A DNA stretch of 64,000 nt from an uncultured Senegalimassilia sp. (GCF_934630535.1 NZ_CAKTVU010000010.1:9302-73301); one strand, 5' to 3'. Positions 50,182 to 59,917 are shown, counted from the first letter of the stretch. Translations and numbers: made by a program. The notes: a model not told the origin generated them from the letters alone.

Positions 50182-52590
50182 CTAGCGCCGGGTTCCTTTC
50201 TCGCGCGTGCCACCGCTCTTGCCGCCTCGTGCGCCGCTCGGGGAGCCGCCGCGCTTGCCGGCGTTCGCGCTACCCGAAGAGCTTCCCCGGCCGCCCGCGC
50301 CACCTGCAGCGCGCTTCCCGGCCCCGCCTTCGCGGCCCTTCGACCCACGCATAGCGTTCTTCGCGCCCGCCACGCCCTTCTTCGCGCCAGCGCCATGCCC
50401 GCCTTCGCTCTTATAGGGCCTGATCAGGCATTTCGGACCGAACCCGATCAAGTCGGTGCGGCCCGCCTTGCGTAACGCCTCCATCACCAGGTCGTGGTTC
50501 TTCGGGTCGCGATACTGGATGAGCGCGCGCTGCAGCGCCTTCTCGTGCGGGCTTTTCGGCACGAACACGCGCTCCATGGTGCGCGGGTCCACGCCCGTGA
50601 AGTACATGGCCGTGGACATGGTGGACGGCGTGGGATAGAAGTCCTGCACCTGCTCGGGGTTGAACCCCATGTCGCGCACGTATTCCGCCAGCTCGATAGC
50701 CTCGTCGAGCGTGCTTCCGGGGTGCGAGGACATCAGGTACGGCACCACGAACTGCTTCAGCCCGCAAGCGTCGTTGGCCTGCTGGAACAGCTTCACGAAC
50801 TTCTCGTACACCTGATGCTGCGGTTTGCCCATCACGCCGAGCACGGCGTTGGAAACGTGCTCAGGCGCCACGCGCAGCTGCCCGCTCACATGGTGCTCGC
50901 ACAGCTCGCGCACGAACGCCTCGCCCTTGTTGCGATCCGCCAGCACGTAATCGAAGCGGACGCCCGAACGCACGAACACCTTCTTCACGCCAGGTAACTC
51001 GCGCAGTTCGCGCAAAAGCTGCAGGTAATCCGTATGGTCGGCGTTCAGCTTGCGACACGGCTGCGGCGAGAGGCAGTGCTTGTTGCGGCACGCGCCGCGA
51101 CGCAGCTGCGCATCGCACGCAGGCTGGCGATAGTCCGCCGTCGGGCCGCCCACGTCGTGGATGTATCCCTTGAACTCCGGGTCGGCGATCATCTGCTTCG
51201 CCTCTTCCACGATGGATTCATGGCTTCGCACCTGCACGATGCGCCCCTGATGGAACGTCAGCGCGCAAAACGCGCACTCGCCGAAGCAGCCGCGATTGCT
51301 GGTAAGGCTGAACTTCACCTCGCGGATCGCCGGGATGCCGCCGGCCTCCTCGTACATGGGGTGGTACGCGCGCGCATACGGCAGGCGATACACGGCGTCC
51401 ATCTCCGAGGTGGTCAACGGCTTGCTCGGCGGGTTCTGCACCACGAACTCGTGGTCGGAATAGGGCTCCACCAGGCGTTTTCCCGTGAAGGGGTCGCTGT
51501 TGCCGTACTGCACGTTGAAGCTGCGCGCGTACTCGAGGCTGTCCTTCTGCATGTTGTCGAACGAGGGCAAAAGCTCGTAATCGTACACGTGCTCAAGCGT
51601 TTTGGCGCGATACACCGTGCCGTCGATGAACGTGATGTCGGACACGTCAAGGCCGGCCGCCAGCGCATCGGCGATCTCCACGATGGAGTGCTCCCCCATG
51701 CCGTAGCTGACCAGGTCGGCGCCGGAATCAAGCAGGATCGAGCGCTTCAGCTTGTCCGACCAATAATCATAATGAGCCAAACGGCGAAGCGAGGCTTCGA
51801 TACCGCCCAGCACAATAGGAACGTCTTTGTACGTACGTCGAATCAGGTTGCCGTAAACCACCGCCGCGCGATCGGGCCGAAGGCCCATCTCACCGCCGGG
51901 CGAGAACGCATCGGTGCTGCGATGCTTCTTGGCAACCGTATAGTGGTTCACCATCGAATCCATGTTGCCGGCGGAGACCAGGAATCCCAGCCGGGGCTTT
52001 CCCAGAACCGTGATGCTTTCGGGGTCGCGCCAATCAGGCTGGCAGATCACGCCGACCTTATAATGGTTCGCCTCAAGCAGGCGCGTGATGATGGCCATAC
52101 CGAACGAAGGATGGTCGACGTAAGCGTCGCCGCACACGAACACGAAATCGCAGCAGTCCCAACCACGCTCTTCCATATCGGAACGGCTAACCGGCAAGAA
52201 CGCGCTGCGCGGCGGCAGGGACGCCTTAGGCTTCGCTTGATTCGCCGCAGGCGTTGTCGCGGAATCGCCACGCGATGCGCGCGCCTTACCCGAACCTCGG
52301 GAACCTTGCGTCTTGTTCAACCCAGGCGCGCTCTTCGGTTTGCCCGAGCCGTGCGCTTTCTCGAAATCGCAACGGCCAGCGCTAGCAACGGAGCCTTCGC
52401 GCAAACGTTTATCCTCACGCGACGCGCGCCGAGAGTCCCGCTTTCCCGACGCAGTCCGTTTACCCTGTCGCCCCGAGCCGCGCTTCGCGCTATCCTGTGC
52501 GCCGCTACGGCGCGACGGCTTACCGCTGCGATTGCCTGCATGCCCCTCGGATGCACCGCGCGACCCTTGGCTTCTATTCCCTTGTTTCAC
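50182..52590 (-). CDS. YgiQ-family radical SAM protein with basic low-complexity tails
   Basis: The 802-residue protein contains the YgiQ core: FVFVCGDAYVDHPSFG at the N-terminal side of the core, the radical-SAM cluster motif NRGCFGECAFCALTFHQG, GGPTADY, VFVRSGVRFDY and QVQDFYPTPSTMSTAMYFTG. The role of YgiQ is not established. Both ends are unusual. The first about 125 residues are Arg/Lys/Ser/Gly-rich and disordered, and the last about 75 are Gly/Ala/Arg-rich with RGG-like repeats (GGRGSSSG, GKRGGSPSGARGG). Such tails often bind RNA. The start is GTG 52590, 8 bp after the DUF4013 gene. Confidence 0.9.
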   Translation of the reverse strand: MKQGNRSQGSRGASEGHAGNRSGKPSRRSGAQDSAKRGSGRQGKRTASGKRDSRRASREDKRLREGSVASAGRCDFEKAHGSGKPKSAPGLNKTQGSRGSGKARASRGDSATTPAANQAKPKASLPPRSAFLPVSRSDMEERGWDCCDFVFVCGDAYVDHPSFGMAIITRLLEANHYKVGVICQPDWRDPESITVLGKPRLGFLVSAGNMDSMVNHYTVAKKHRSTDAFSPGGEMGLRPDRAAVVYGNLIRRTYKDVPIVLGGIEASLRRLAHYDYWSDKLKRSILLDSGADLVSYGMGEHSIVEIADALAAGLDVSDITFIDGTVYRAKTLEHVYDYELLPSFDNMQKDSLEYARSFNVQYGNSDPFTGKRLVEPYSDHEFVVQNPPSKPLTTSEMDAVYRLPYARAYHPMYEEAGGIPAIREVKFSLTSNRGCFGECAFCALTFHQGRIVQVRSHESIVEEAKQMIADPEFKGYIHDVGGPTADYRQPACDAQLRRGACRNKHCLSPQPCRKLNADHTDYLQLLRELRELPGVKKVFVRSGVRFDYVLADRNKGEAFVRELCEHHVSGQLRVAPEHVSNAVLGVMGKPQHQVYEKFVKLFQQANDACGLKQFVVPYLMSSHPGSTLDEAIELAEYVRDMGFNPEQVQDFYPTPSTMSTAMYFTGVDPRTMERVFVPKSPHEKALQRALIQYRDPKNHDLVMEALRKAGRTDLIGFGPKCLIRPYKSEGGHGAGAKKGVAGAKNAMRGSKGREGGAGKRAAGGAGGRGSSSGSANAGKRGGSPSGARGGKSGGTREKGTRR

Positions 52591-52598
52591 GGAACCGC

Positions 52599-53459
52599 CT
52601 ATCTCGGCGCCCCGCTGGACGCCATCTCGAACGGCATGGGGTCATCCTGACCGCGCCACGCCGGAACGTCGAATTGCCTTGTCCAGTATCCCACGGCACG
52701 CGCCTGCATCACCACCGCGAACGCCGATGCCGCCGAAACCACCACAGCCAAGGCAAGACAAAAGATGATCAGCCCCATGCCCGCAGCAACGATCATCATC
52801 ATGTCAGGCGAAGCGCCGTTCGAGAAGAACCCATACGCCCCCACGCTGATAACGCCCGCAAACAAAAGCGAGCCGATGATTCCCGTCACCACTACCGGCA
52901 CGATAGCAAGCACGATCGAAAGCCCGAGCACGCGCAGCAGGCCCTTCATATCGTGGCGCATCATGGCCCACAAGCGGGGAACCTGGAAACCAGGCCCCAA
53001 CCTGCCATAGATGCTCGCACGCATGGAGGCGACCAGGAAAAACATGACGGATGCCAAGGAAACGGCAAGGCTGAACAGGGAATACACCGGACTCACGACC
53101 ACAGCACCACCTGCACCGCCCCAGACTGCATGCGAAACGTTGCTCAAGCCGCGTCCTGCAAGCGCATCCCAGCAGCCCTCGAGCGCGGCGGGGATCACCG
53201 CGCAGCACACGATGCAGATTGCAAGCACGATCAGCCCGCGGCGATACAGCAGGCCGTCCTCGTTCCCGAAGATGCGCGCAGGCATGGGCATATGCACGCC
53301 CCAGGCGATATCGCGCGCCCAACCGAACGCATAACCCAGCAGCACCACCGGGCCGAAAACCGGGATGAACGCGATCAGGCCCAGCAGGAGCATCTTCCCC
53401 AACCAGCCTTGCGAGCTTTTCACATCGTTCCATGCGGCGCTGAAATACCCTGTCTGCAT
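52599..53459 (-). CDS. DUF4013-type multi-pass membrane protein
   Basis: The 286-residue protein opens YFSAAWNDVKSSQGWLGKMLLLGLI and has GYAFGWARDIAWG, both typical of DUF4013 membrane proteins, with about six helices. No enzymatic motif is visible and the function is unknown. It lies 8 bp upstream of the YgiQ-like gene and is probably co-transcribed with it. Start 53459 has GAAGGAAG upstream. Confidence 0.75.
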   Translation of the reverse strand: MQTGYFSAAWNDVKSSQGWLGKMLLLGLIAFIPVFGPVVLLGYAFGWARDIAWGVHMPMPARIFGNEDGLLYRRGLIVLAICIVCCAVIPAALEGCWDALAGRGLSNVSHAVWGGAGGAVVVSPVYSLFSLAVSLASVMFFLVASMRASIYGRLGPGFQVPRLWAMMRHDMKGLLRVLGLSIVLAIVPVVVTGIIGSLLFAGVISVGAYGFFSNGASPDMMMIVAAGMGLIIFCLALAVVVSAASAFAVVMQARAVGYWTRQFDVPAWRGQDDPMPFEMASSGAPR

Positions 53460-53601
53460 GGCGCTTCCTTCCCGTCGTGCCTCTTTGCGCGGTATACATA
53501 ATCGTCTTCCCGGAACGTTACACGCCCTATGCAAGCAACGCCGCATCCGTAACCATTCTGTTGCGTTCCGAAGCACGCGTGAACAGGGGACGCCCCCAAA
53601 C

Positions 53602-53631
53602 AAAAAAGGACCCGCTGCAAGCAGCGGGTCC
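53602..53631 (-). terminator. Rho-independent terminator of rplJ-rplL
   Basis: On the minus strand a perfect 10 bp stem (GGACCCGCTG and its complement) with a 4-base loop is followed by six T residues, 25 bp after the rplL stop. Confidence 0.92.
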
Positions 53632-53656
53632 CGTAAAAGCAGTCGGAAGACTGAAT

Positions 53657-54031
53657 TTACTTCAGGGTCACAGCAGCGCCGGCCTCTTCCAGCGTCTTCT
53701 TGATCTCCTCAGCCTTGTCCTTGGCCACACCCTCCTGGATGGTGGAAGGAGCACCCTCGACGGTCTCCTTAGCTTCCTTCAGGCCCTGGCCGGTGATCTC
53801 ACGGACAGCCTTGATGACAGCGATCTTGTTGTCGCCGAAGCCCTCGAGCACGACGTCGAACTCGGACTTCTCCTCAGCGGCAGCAGCGCCAGCAGCCGGA
53901 GCAGCAGCAACGGCAACCGGAGCAGCAGCGGACACGCCAAAGGTCTCCTCGATGTCCTTGACCAGCTCAGAAGCCTCGAGCAGGGACATTTCCTTCAGAG
54001 CCTCGATGATCTCTTCGCGAGAAACAGCCAT
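53657..54031 (-). CDS. rplL: 50S ribosomal protein L7/L12
   Basis: The 124-residue stalk protein recruits translation factors. It has the N-terminal dimer helix (REEIIEALKEMSLLEASELVKDIEETFGV), an Ala-rich hinge (AAAPAAGAAAAEE) and the conserved C-terminal domain (EFDVVLEGFGDNKIAVIKAVREITGQGLKEAKETVEGAP). It is encoded 94 bp after rplJ in one transcript. Confidence 0.98.
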   Translation of the reverse strand: MAVSREEIIEALKEMSLLEASELVKDIEETFGVSAAAPVAVAAAPAAGAAAAEEKSEFDVVLEGFGDNKIAVIKAVREITGQGLKEAKETVEGAPSTIQEGVAKDKAEEIKKTLEEAGAAVTLK

Positions 54032-54125
54032 GTTAGTTTCCTTTCAAAGGGGCTGGATCATCCTTATGTTCCAGCCGAAATTTCAAATGCATTACGCGGC
54101 ACGTCTTATGCCGCAAGAAGCTTGC

Positions 54126-54644
54126 TTACGCAACCTTCTGATCGGCAACGGCCTTTGCAACCTGTGCCAGGCCACGCGGCACGCCGTTGATGGCGGTTGC
54201 CAGACCCTGAGCCACACCGTTGATGGCAGCGGCGATGTGAGCGTACAGCTCCTCGCGAGAAGGCAGGGAAGCGATGGCCTCCACCTCTGCGGCGCTGACT
54301 GCAGCACCCTCCATCAAGCCACCCTTGATCTGCAGGTTCTCGTTGGACTTGGCGAATTCCTTAACGGCCTTCGCGGCAGCAGCCACATCGGAACCGGCGA
54401 ACACGAATGCGCTCGGGCCATGCAGCATGTCGTCCAGCGTAGGCAGCTCGGACTCGGACAGGGCGATGCGCATAACGGTGTTCTTGTACACCTTCATGCA
54501 TGCACCGGACTCGCGGACTGCGTTGCGCAGAGCCTCGACCTCCTTGACGGTCAGACCGCAGGCGTCGACGACCCACACAGCACCCGCACCCTCCAGATCC
54601 TCCTTGATCGCGGAAAGCATGGATTGGTTCTTTGCGTTCGGCAT
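54126..54644 (-). CDS. rplJ: 50S ribosomal protein L10
   Basis: The 172-residue protein anchors the L7/L12 stalk and, with L12, represses its own mRNA. It shows AVWVVDACGLTVKEVEALRNAVRESG, KVYKNTVMRIAL and GPSAFVF, typical of L10, and a C-terminal helix for L12 binding. GGAGG lies before the ATG, and an L10 leader RNA precedes it. rplK and rplA are not directly upstream, unlike in many bacteria. Confidence 0.97.
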   Translation of the reverse strand: MPNAKNQSMLSAIKEDLEGAGAVWVVDACGLTVKEVEALRNAVRESGACMKVYKNTVMRIALSESELPTLDDMLHGPSAFVFAGSDVAAAAKAVKEFAKSNENLQIKGGLMEGAAVSAAEVEAIASLPSREELYAHIAAAINGVAQGLATAINGVPRGLAQVAKAVADQKVA

Positions 54645-54699
54645 TGTTACACCTCCTTCTTCTCAAACTCGGGTTCCGCCCCATGCGGGTGGAGTCGCG

Positions 54700-54822
54700 C
54701 TTGAGAAAAAGAACGACCCCTGCCGTCCTAAGACACAGGGGTCGTTGAAGTGCGATACTTAACAACCACCTCGGCGGGCCGCAATTGCTTGCGATTGAAC
54801 CTTTCGGTGCCTGCTGTCTCGG
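54700..54822 (-). promoter_or_regulatory. Ribosomal protein L10 leader with attenuator
   Basis: The minus-strand leader contains AGACAGCAGG (54810-54819) and CCGCCGAGGT, the conserved segments of the L10 leader where the L10(L12)4 complex binds. It ends in a terminator-type hairpin: 11 bp arms AACGACCCCTG and CAGGGGTCGTT (54712-54746), followed by CTTTTTCTC. Excess L10 is expected to favour termination before rplJ. Confidence 0.88.
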
Positions 54823-54831
54823 GCAGCGGAA

Positions 54832-56832
54832 CTATTGTTGTTGCTCCGTCTTCTTGTCAGCCGTTTCCGCGGTTTGATCAACCGTCTTCGCGGACTGCTC
54901 AGAAGAAGACTTATCTAGAATATCAGATTTATTCTGTGTGTCAACAAGTTCTTGAACGGAATTTGTGGTATCGCCGACGATGTACTTGAAGGTAATGGTA
55001 TCGCCTTCCCTATAGCCTACGATGCCGAGCTGCGCGGGCAGGGCGAAATCGTAGATGCCCTCAACGCCTTCCAGCGTCACATAGAAGTGCGAGTTGCCGT
55101 CCAAGACCGCCTGCGTCATACTGCGGATCGCGCCCGTCTGCTCCTGCGTGTTCGCCTCCGCGGCATCGCCGGAAAGGGTTCCGCTGGTTGCCAGCATGGC
55201 TTGGTAGGACTTCTGCGTTTCCGCGACCGTATCGCCCGTTGCCACGTTCTGGTAATGCTGGATATCCACCATCGCGAACTTCTTCACGGTGCCCGCGTTG
55301 TCCTTCAGCGCCATGAAGTACGTCGGCTGCTCGGACACGTTGATCAGGATGGGGAACGTTGCGGAGTAGCGCAGGTTCTGCACCGCGCCCTCGGCCGACT
55401 GCATGGCCGATTCCTCGGTAGCGCCCGCCACCGGATAGTAATGGGATTCCGCCGTGCGCTGGTTCACCAGCACAAAGCCGACGATCGAGTTGTCCGCCGT
55501 GGCAGACGTCACGCCCGTGTACACCCACACGTCATCGTCCTTGGCGATGTAGTTGTAGCCCACGTTGCCATCGGTGCCCGGCGTGGTCTGCACCACGTTC
55601 TTCTGGCCCAGCCAGCTGTTCAGCCAGCCGTCCTGGTACTTGCCCGACCAGTTGTACTGCTGGATGAGCAGCTCGGCCGGATAGGCGCGGTCGACCCATT
55701 GGGGCACGTCGTCGATGGCCAGGTCCGTGCACTCGCCCGTGGTGGCGTTCACCATGACCACGCGCTCGATGGTGGTGCCTCCGAACAGGCCGATGGTACG
55801 CGTCTGCACCGGGCAAATCCACCAAGGCTGACCGTCCTCGTCGATCTCGAACGACTTCTCATCGAACATATAGAAGGGGTACTTCAGCTGCACGTAACGG
55901 TCGATGTTGCGCGCCAAAGGCTCGGAGCGCGAATAGAAGATGGCGCGGTCGCCCAGCTTCACGATCTGCGCATCCTGCGTGGTCATGTCCACCAGCGCGT
56001 ACGCCGGGATGCCCTCGGCGCGGTTCGTCAGCCACTTGAACAGGTCGGCATAGCCCAGCGGGCTCACGCGCACGGGCGTGCCCTGGTAGTTGATCTGGCT
56101 ATACGTACCCGCGATCTCGAACTGGCTGACGTACTCGGGGATGTTGCCCATGGCGCGATTGCCCAGCAGCGCCGCGGAATCGCGGTCGATGATGGGAATC
56201 TCGGAGTAGTCGACCTGCTGGATATCCTGCGCGAAGTCGGCATCCTGCGTATCCAGCACGCTTGCGTACTTGGCCGCGTTGCCTGGGAACACCGACAGCG
56301 ACGCCACAGCGCCCAACACGCCGACCAGCGCGATGGCCACGGGAATCCACGATGCCACCTTGAACGCCTTCGCCTTCGTGCGGTTGGGGTCCACCTTGCT
56401 GTTGCCCGTTTCATACGTGCGCGACTTCACGTTCCACAGCAGGAACAGCGGCAGCAAAATGAACACGACCACGAACATCCACGTATCCACGCTGTGGATG
56501 TTGATGGGCGGATGGAACCACCAGTAAGCCGCCGCCACGATGAGCAGTACCAACACCGCGGTGATGATGAGCGCCTTCTTGCCCATCTGACCCATTTTGT
56601 CGCCGAACGAGAACTCGGGGATGCCCCCGCCGTTACCGTCCTTGTTGCCGCGGCCGCCGCTGAACGCGGTGAACGGGTTTTCGGAGCCTTGGCTACCGGC
56701 GCCGTTGCCCGACGAGCCGCCCGCACCCCCTTCGCCGGAGGCGCCAGCGGGCCCTCCGAAGCCTGCGCCCATGTCGAAGCCCGATTGCTTCAGGGCATCG
56801 ATGAGCGACTCAAAACCGGATGTCTGTTTCAC
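54832..56832 (-). CDS. Membrane protein of unknown function with large extracytoplasmic domain
   Basis: I do not recognise a named family. The 666-residue protein has a Gly/Ser/Asn-rich cytoplasmic N-terminus (about 1-80), three hydrophobic helices (about 85-110, 118-135, 165-190) and a soluble, probably extracytoplasmic domain of about 420 residues rich in Tyr, Trp and Asp (YVQLKYPFYMFDEKSF, WWICPVQTRTIGLFGG, VVMVNATTGE). A Gln/Glu/Lys-rich tail ends EQQQ. The GTG at 56832 follows AGAAAGGG. The WWICPV and NATTGE pattern is reminiscent of PepSY-like folds, but this is a guess. The rplJ promoter lies inside its 3' end. Confidence 0.7.
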   Translation of the reverse strand: MKQTSGFESLIDALKQSGFDMGAGFGGPAGASGEGGAGGSSGNGAGSQGSENPFTAFSGGRGNKDGNGGGIPEFSFGDKMGQMGKKALIITAVLVLLIVAAAYWWFHPPINIHSVDTWMFVVVFILLPLFLLWNVKSRTYETGNSKVDPNRTKAKAFKVASWIPVAIALVGVLGAVASLSVFPGNAAKYASVLDTQDADFAQDIQQVDYSEIPIIDRDSAALLGNRAMGNIPEYVSQFEIAGTYSQINYQGTPVRVSPLGYADLFKWLTNRAEGIPAYALVDMTTQDAQIVKLGDRAIFYSRSEPLARNIDRYVQLKYPFYMFDEKSFEIDEDGQPWWICPVQTRTIGLFGGTTIERVVMVNATTGECTDLAIDDVPQWVDRAYPAELLIQQYNWSGKYQDGWLNSWLGQKNVVQTTPGTDGNVGYNYIAKDDDVWVYTGVTSATADNSIVGFVLVNQRTAESHYYPVAGATEESAMQSAEGAVQNLRYSATFPILINVSEQPTYFMALKDNAGTVKKFAMVDIQHYQNVATGDTVAETQKSYQAMLATSGTLSGDAAEANTQEQTGAIRSMTQAVLDGNSHFYVTLEGVEGIYDFALPAQLGIVGYREGDTITFKYIVGDTTNSVQELVDTQNKSDILDKSSSEQSAKTVDQTAETADKKTEQQQ
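54917..54944 (-). promoter_or_regulatory. rplJ-rplL promoter within the upstream gene
   Basis: On the minus strand TTGACA (54939-54944) and TATTCT (54917-54922) are 16 bases apart. They lie inside the last 40 codons of the preceding membrane-protein gene and about 95 bp before the L10-leader core. Confidence 0.72.
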
Positions 56833-56995
56833 GGCATCCCTTTCTCCATTGATGGATGAACAATGTTCCACATTGTAGCGGAACGCGTCCAGCTTCCCTT
56901 GAAACCGAACGCGTTCCGTTACCTTTTATATTCGTTGCGATGACGGCCGATCGACACCGCGCCCCTCCGTGGTGCGCAACACCAGGCCGCCGCCC

Positions 56996-59671
56996 CTATT
57001 TCGCCAGCTGGCGAAGGACATACTGCAAGATTCCGCCGTGCTCGAAGTACTTGCCCTCCGTGGGCGTGTCCACGCGAACCGTAGCCTTGAAGGCGATCTC
57101 GGTCCCGTCGGCCTTCTTCGCCGTCACGTCCACTACGCGCGGTTCGGGCAGGCCCTTCGAGAAGTCCACGGCGCCGACCGTGTACTGCTCGGAGCCGTCC
57201 AGGCCCAGGCTCTCGGCGCTTTCGCCCTCTTCGAACTGCAGCGGCATCACGCCCATGCCGATAAGGTTCGAGCGATGAATGCGCTCGAAGCTCTCCGCGA
57301 ACGCCGCACGGATGCCCAACAGCATGGGGCCCTTCGCCGCCCAGTCGCGCGAGCTGCCGCTTCCGTACATCTTGCCGGCCACCACGACCAGCGGAACCTC
57401 GGCCTGCTCATAGTCCATTGCCGCATCGAACAGCGGGGTGATCTCATCCTTCAGGAAGTCGCGCGTCCAACCGCCCTTCTTGCCTTCCGCCAGCTTGTTG
57501 GACAGCTTCACGTTGGCGAACGTTCCGCGCATCATAACCTCGTGGTTGCCGCGACGAGCGCCGTAGGTGTTGAAGTCCGCCGGAACGACGTCGCGCTCCT
57601 CCAGGTACTTCGCCGCCGGGGAATCCAGCGCGATGCTGCCCGCGGGCGAGATGTGGTCGGTGGTGATGAAGTCGCCCAGGAAGGCCAGCGCACGCGCATC
57701 CTTGATGGGCTCGGCCGGCGCAGGCTGCGCGCCCATGCCATCGAAGTACGGCGCGCGGCGCACATACGTGGAGGCCTCGTCCCATGCGAACGTGTCGGAC
57801 GGCTCGCTGCCAAGCTGCTGCCAGGCGGCGTCACCGTCGTACAGGCCGCGCGAACCCTCTTCGAAGAGCTCCTTCGTGGCGAAACGCTCCAGCAGGTCGG
57901 CAACCTCGGCATCGGTCGGCCAGATGTCGGCCAACTTCACCGGCGTGCCGTCGGCGCGCTCGCCGAGCACGGCGTTGGGCAGGTCCACATCCATGGTGCC
58001 CGCCAGCGAATAGGCGATCACCGTTGCCGGAGCGCCCAGATAGTTCTGCGACACGTCGGGCGAGATGCGGCCCTCGAAGTTACGGTTACCCGAAAGCACG
58101 CTGGCAAGCTCCAGGTTGTCGGCGATGTCGTGCAGCGCCGGCAGAACGGGGCCGGAGTTGCCGATGCAGCTCATGCAACCGAAACCGCACGTGTAAAAGC
58201 CCAGGTCGCGCAGGCCATCCATCAGGCCGGCATGCTCAAGCAACAGCTCGGTGGCATGGCTGCCCGGAGCCAGGATGCACTTCACCCACGGCTTGGGCTT
58301 CAACCCCGCCTCGGCGGCCTTCTTGGCAACCAGGCCCGCCGTTAGCATCATGGAGGGGTCGGTGGCGGTGGTGCAGCTGGTCACCGCGGCGATGGCAAGC
58401 GCGCCATGGCCCAGCTCGCATGCCTGGCCGTTCACGTCGACCGTTTCCTTCTTGCCCAGGTCAAGGCCGCGATCGGCGCAAATCTCATGGAAGCGTTCCT
58501 GTGCCTGCTCGAGGAAGATGCGGTCATGCGGGCGCGACGGGCCGGCGATGCTGCGCTTCACGCTGCCCAGATCCAGCTCGACCACGTCGGCGTACACGCG
58601 CTCGGGCGCCTGCGGGTCGTTCCAGAAGCCCTGCGCCTTCGCATACCGCTCGACCAGCGCAACCTGCTGCTCGCTGCGACCGGTCAGGCGCAGGTACGCC
58701 AGCGTCTGGTCGTCGACGGGGAACAGCGTGCAGGTGCTGCCGTATTCCGGAGTCATGTTGGAGATGCACGTGCGCTGGGTGGCGTTCAGGCTGTCCAGAC
58801 CGGGGCCGAAGCACTCGACGAAGCAGCCGACCACGCCCTTCTCGCGCAGCATCTTCGCGAACGTCAACGCCACGTCCATGGCCGCAACGCCCTCGGACAG
58901 CTTGCCCGTCAGGCGCACGCCCACGACCTTGGGAACCAGCGTGGTGATCGGCTGGCCCAGCGCCGCCGCCTCGGCCTCGATACCGCCGACGCCCCAGCCC
59001 AGCACGCCGATGCCGTTGGCGGTAGGCGTGTGGCTGTCGGTGCCCACCAAGGTGTCGAAGTACACCGTGGGGTTCTCCCCTTCCGGCGTTTCCACACCGG
59101 CCGCGGTGGAGGTCATGGCAACCTGCGCGAACTGCTCGATGTTCAGCTGGTGGCAGATGCCCGCTCCCGGCGGGACGATACGCACATTCTGGAACGACTT
59201 CTGCGCCCACTTCAGGAAGTTGTATCGCTCGCCGTTGCGCTGGAACTCCAACTCCATGTTTTTCTCCATGGCGCAGGAGCAGCCCGCCACATCGGCGATG
59301 ACCGAGTGGTCGATGACCAGATCGCAAGGAATCTGCGGGTTGATCTTTGCGGGATCACCGCCCAGATTCGCGCACGCCTCGCGCATGACGGCGAAGTCGA
59401 CGAACACCGGCACGCCCGTGAAATCCTGGAACAGCACGCGCGCGGGGCTGAACTCCACCTCGCTGCCGATCTCGCCGGCACAGCCGGCCTCGACCACGCG
59501 CTTGGCCAGGTCGGAAGCCGCCTCCGGGCTCTCTGCGTTGCGCAGCACGTTCTCAAGCAGAACCTTCAACGCATACGGGAGCTTCTCGGAGCCCTCAACC
59601 TGCTCAACCGGATAATAGGTGTAAGCCGCATCACCCACGGACAGGGTAGCGGCGAACTTCTCGTTCTTCAT
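56996..59671 (-). CDS. acnA: Aconitate hydratase
   Basis: The 891-residue enzyme interconverts citrate and isocitrate with a [4Fe-4S] cluster. Cluster cysteines appear in TSCTTATDPS and CGFGCMSCIGNSGP. Other AcnA landmarks are DSHTPTANGIGVLGWGVGG, QNYLGAPATVIAYSLAGTMD, the swivel-domain YGARRGNHEVMMRGTFAN and GSGSSRDWAAKGP. Start 59671 has AGAGGGG upstream. It lies 246 bp after icd on the same strand, which supports a shared role in making 2-oxoglutarate. Confidence 0.97.
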   Translation of the reverse strand: MKNEKFAATLSVGDAAYTYYPVEQVEGSEKLPYALKVLLENVLRNAESPEAASDLAKRVVEAGCAGEIGSEVEFSPARVLFQDFTGVPVFVDFAVMREACANLGGDPAKINPQIPCDLVIDHSVIADVAGCSCAMEKNMELEFQRNGERYNFLKWAQKSFQNVRIVPPGAGICHQLNIEQFAQVAMTSTAAGVETPEGENPTVYFDTLVGTDSHTPTANGIGVLGWGVGGIEAEAAALGQPITTLVPKVVGVRLTGKLSEGVAAMDVALTFAKMLREKGVVGCFVECFGPGLDSLNATQRTCISNMTPEYGSTCTLFPVDDQTLAYLRLTGRSEQQVALVERYAKAQGFWNDPQAPERVYADVVELDLGSVKRSIAGPSRPHDRIFLEQAQERFHEICADRGLDLGKKETVDVNGQACELGHGALAIAAVTSCTTATDPSMMLTAGLVAKKAAEAGLKPKPWVKCILAPGSHATELLLEHAGLMDGLRDLGFYTCGFGCMSCIGNSGPVLPALHDIADNLELASVLSGNRNFEGRISPDVSQNYLGAPATVIAYSLAGTMDVDLPNAVLGERADGTPVKLADIWPTDAEVADLLERFATKELFEEGSRGLYDGDAAWQQLGSEPSDTFAWDEASTYVRRAPYFDGMGAQPAPAEPIKDARALAFLGDFITTDHISPAGSIALDSPAAKYLEERDVVPADFNTYGARRGNHEVMMRGTFANVKLSNKLAEGKKGGWTRDFLKDEITPLFDAAMDYEQAEVPLVVVAGKMYGSGSSRDWAAKGPMLLGIRAAFAESFERIHRSNLIGMGVMPLQFEEGESAESLGLDGSEQYTVGAVDFSKGLPEPRVVDVTAKKADGTEIAFKATVRVDTPTEGKYFEHGGILQYVLRQLAK

Positions 59672-59917
59672 ATCGTCCCCTCTTGGTGCGTGTTGCACCC
59701 TGATATCGATCTTGCTGAGCATGATTCACGGCAGCCGCGCGTCGGCTCAACCTACCTGAAAATCGTTAGCAGCCCGCAGCCGCACGCATCGACGGGAGCC
59801 AACCTGGCGATCAACCCCAACCACTGGTAGCTCCTCCCGTCTCAAACCCGCTAGCGGGAGCGAGCGCCGACCGGCATCCCGCTTCTCACAGATTACCGGC
59901 CGGCAATTACCGCACGA

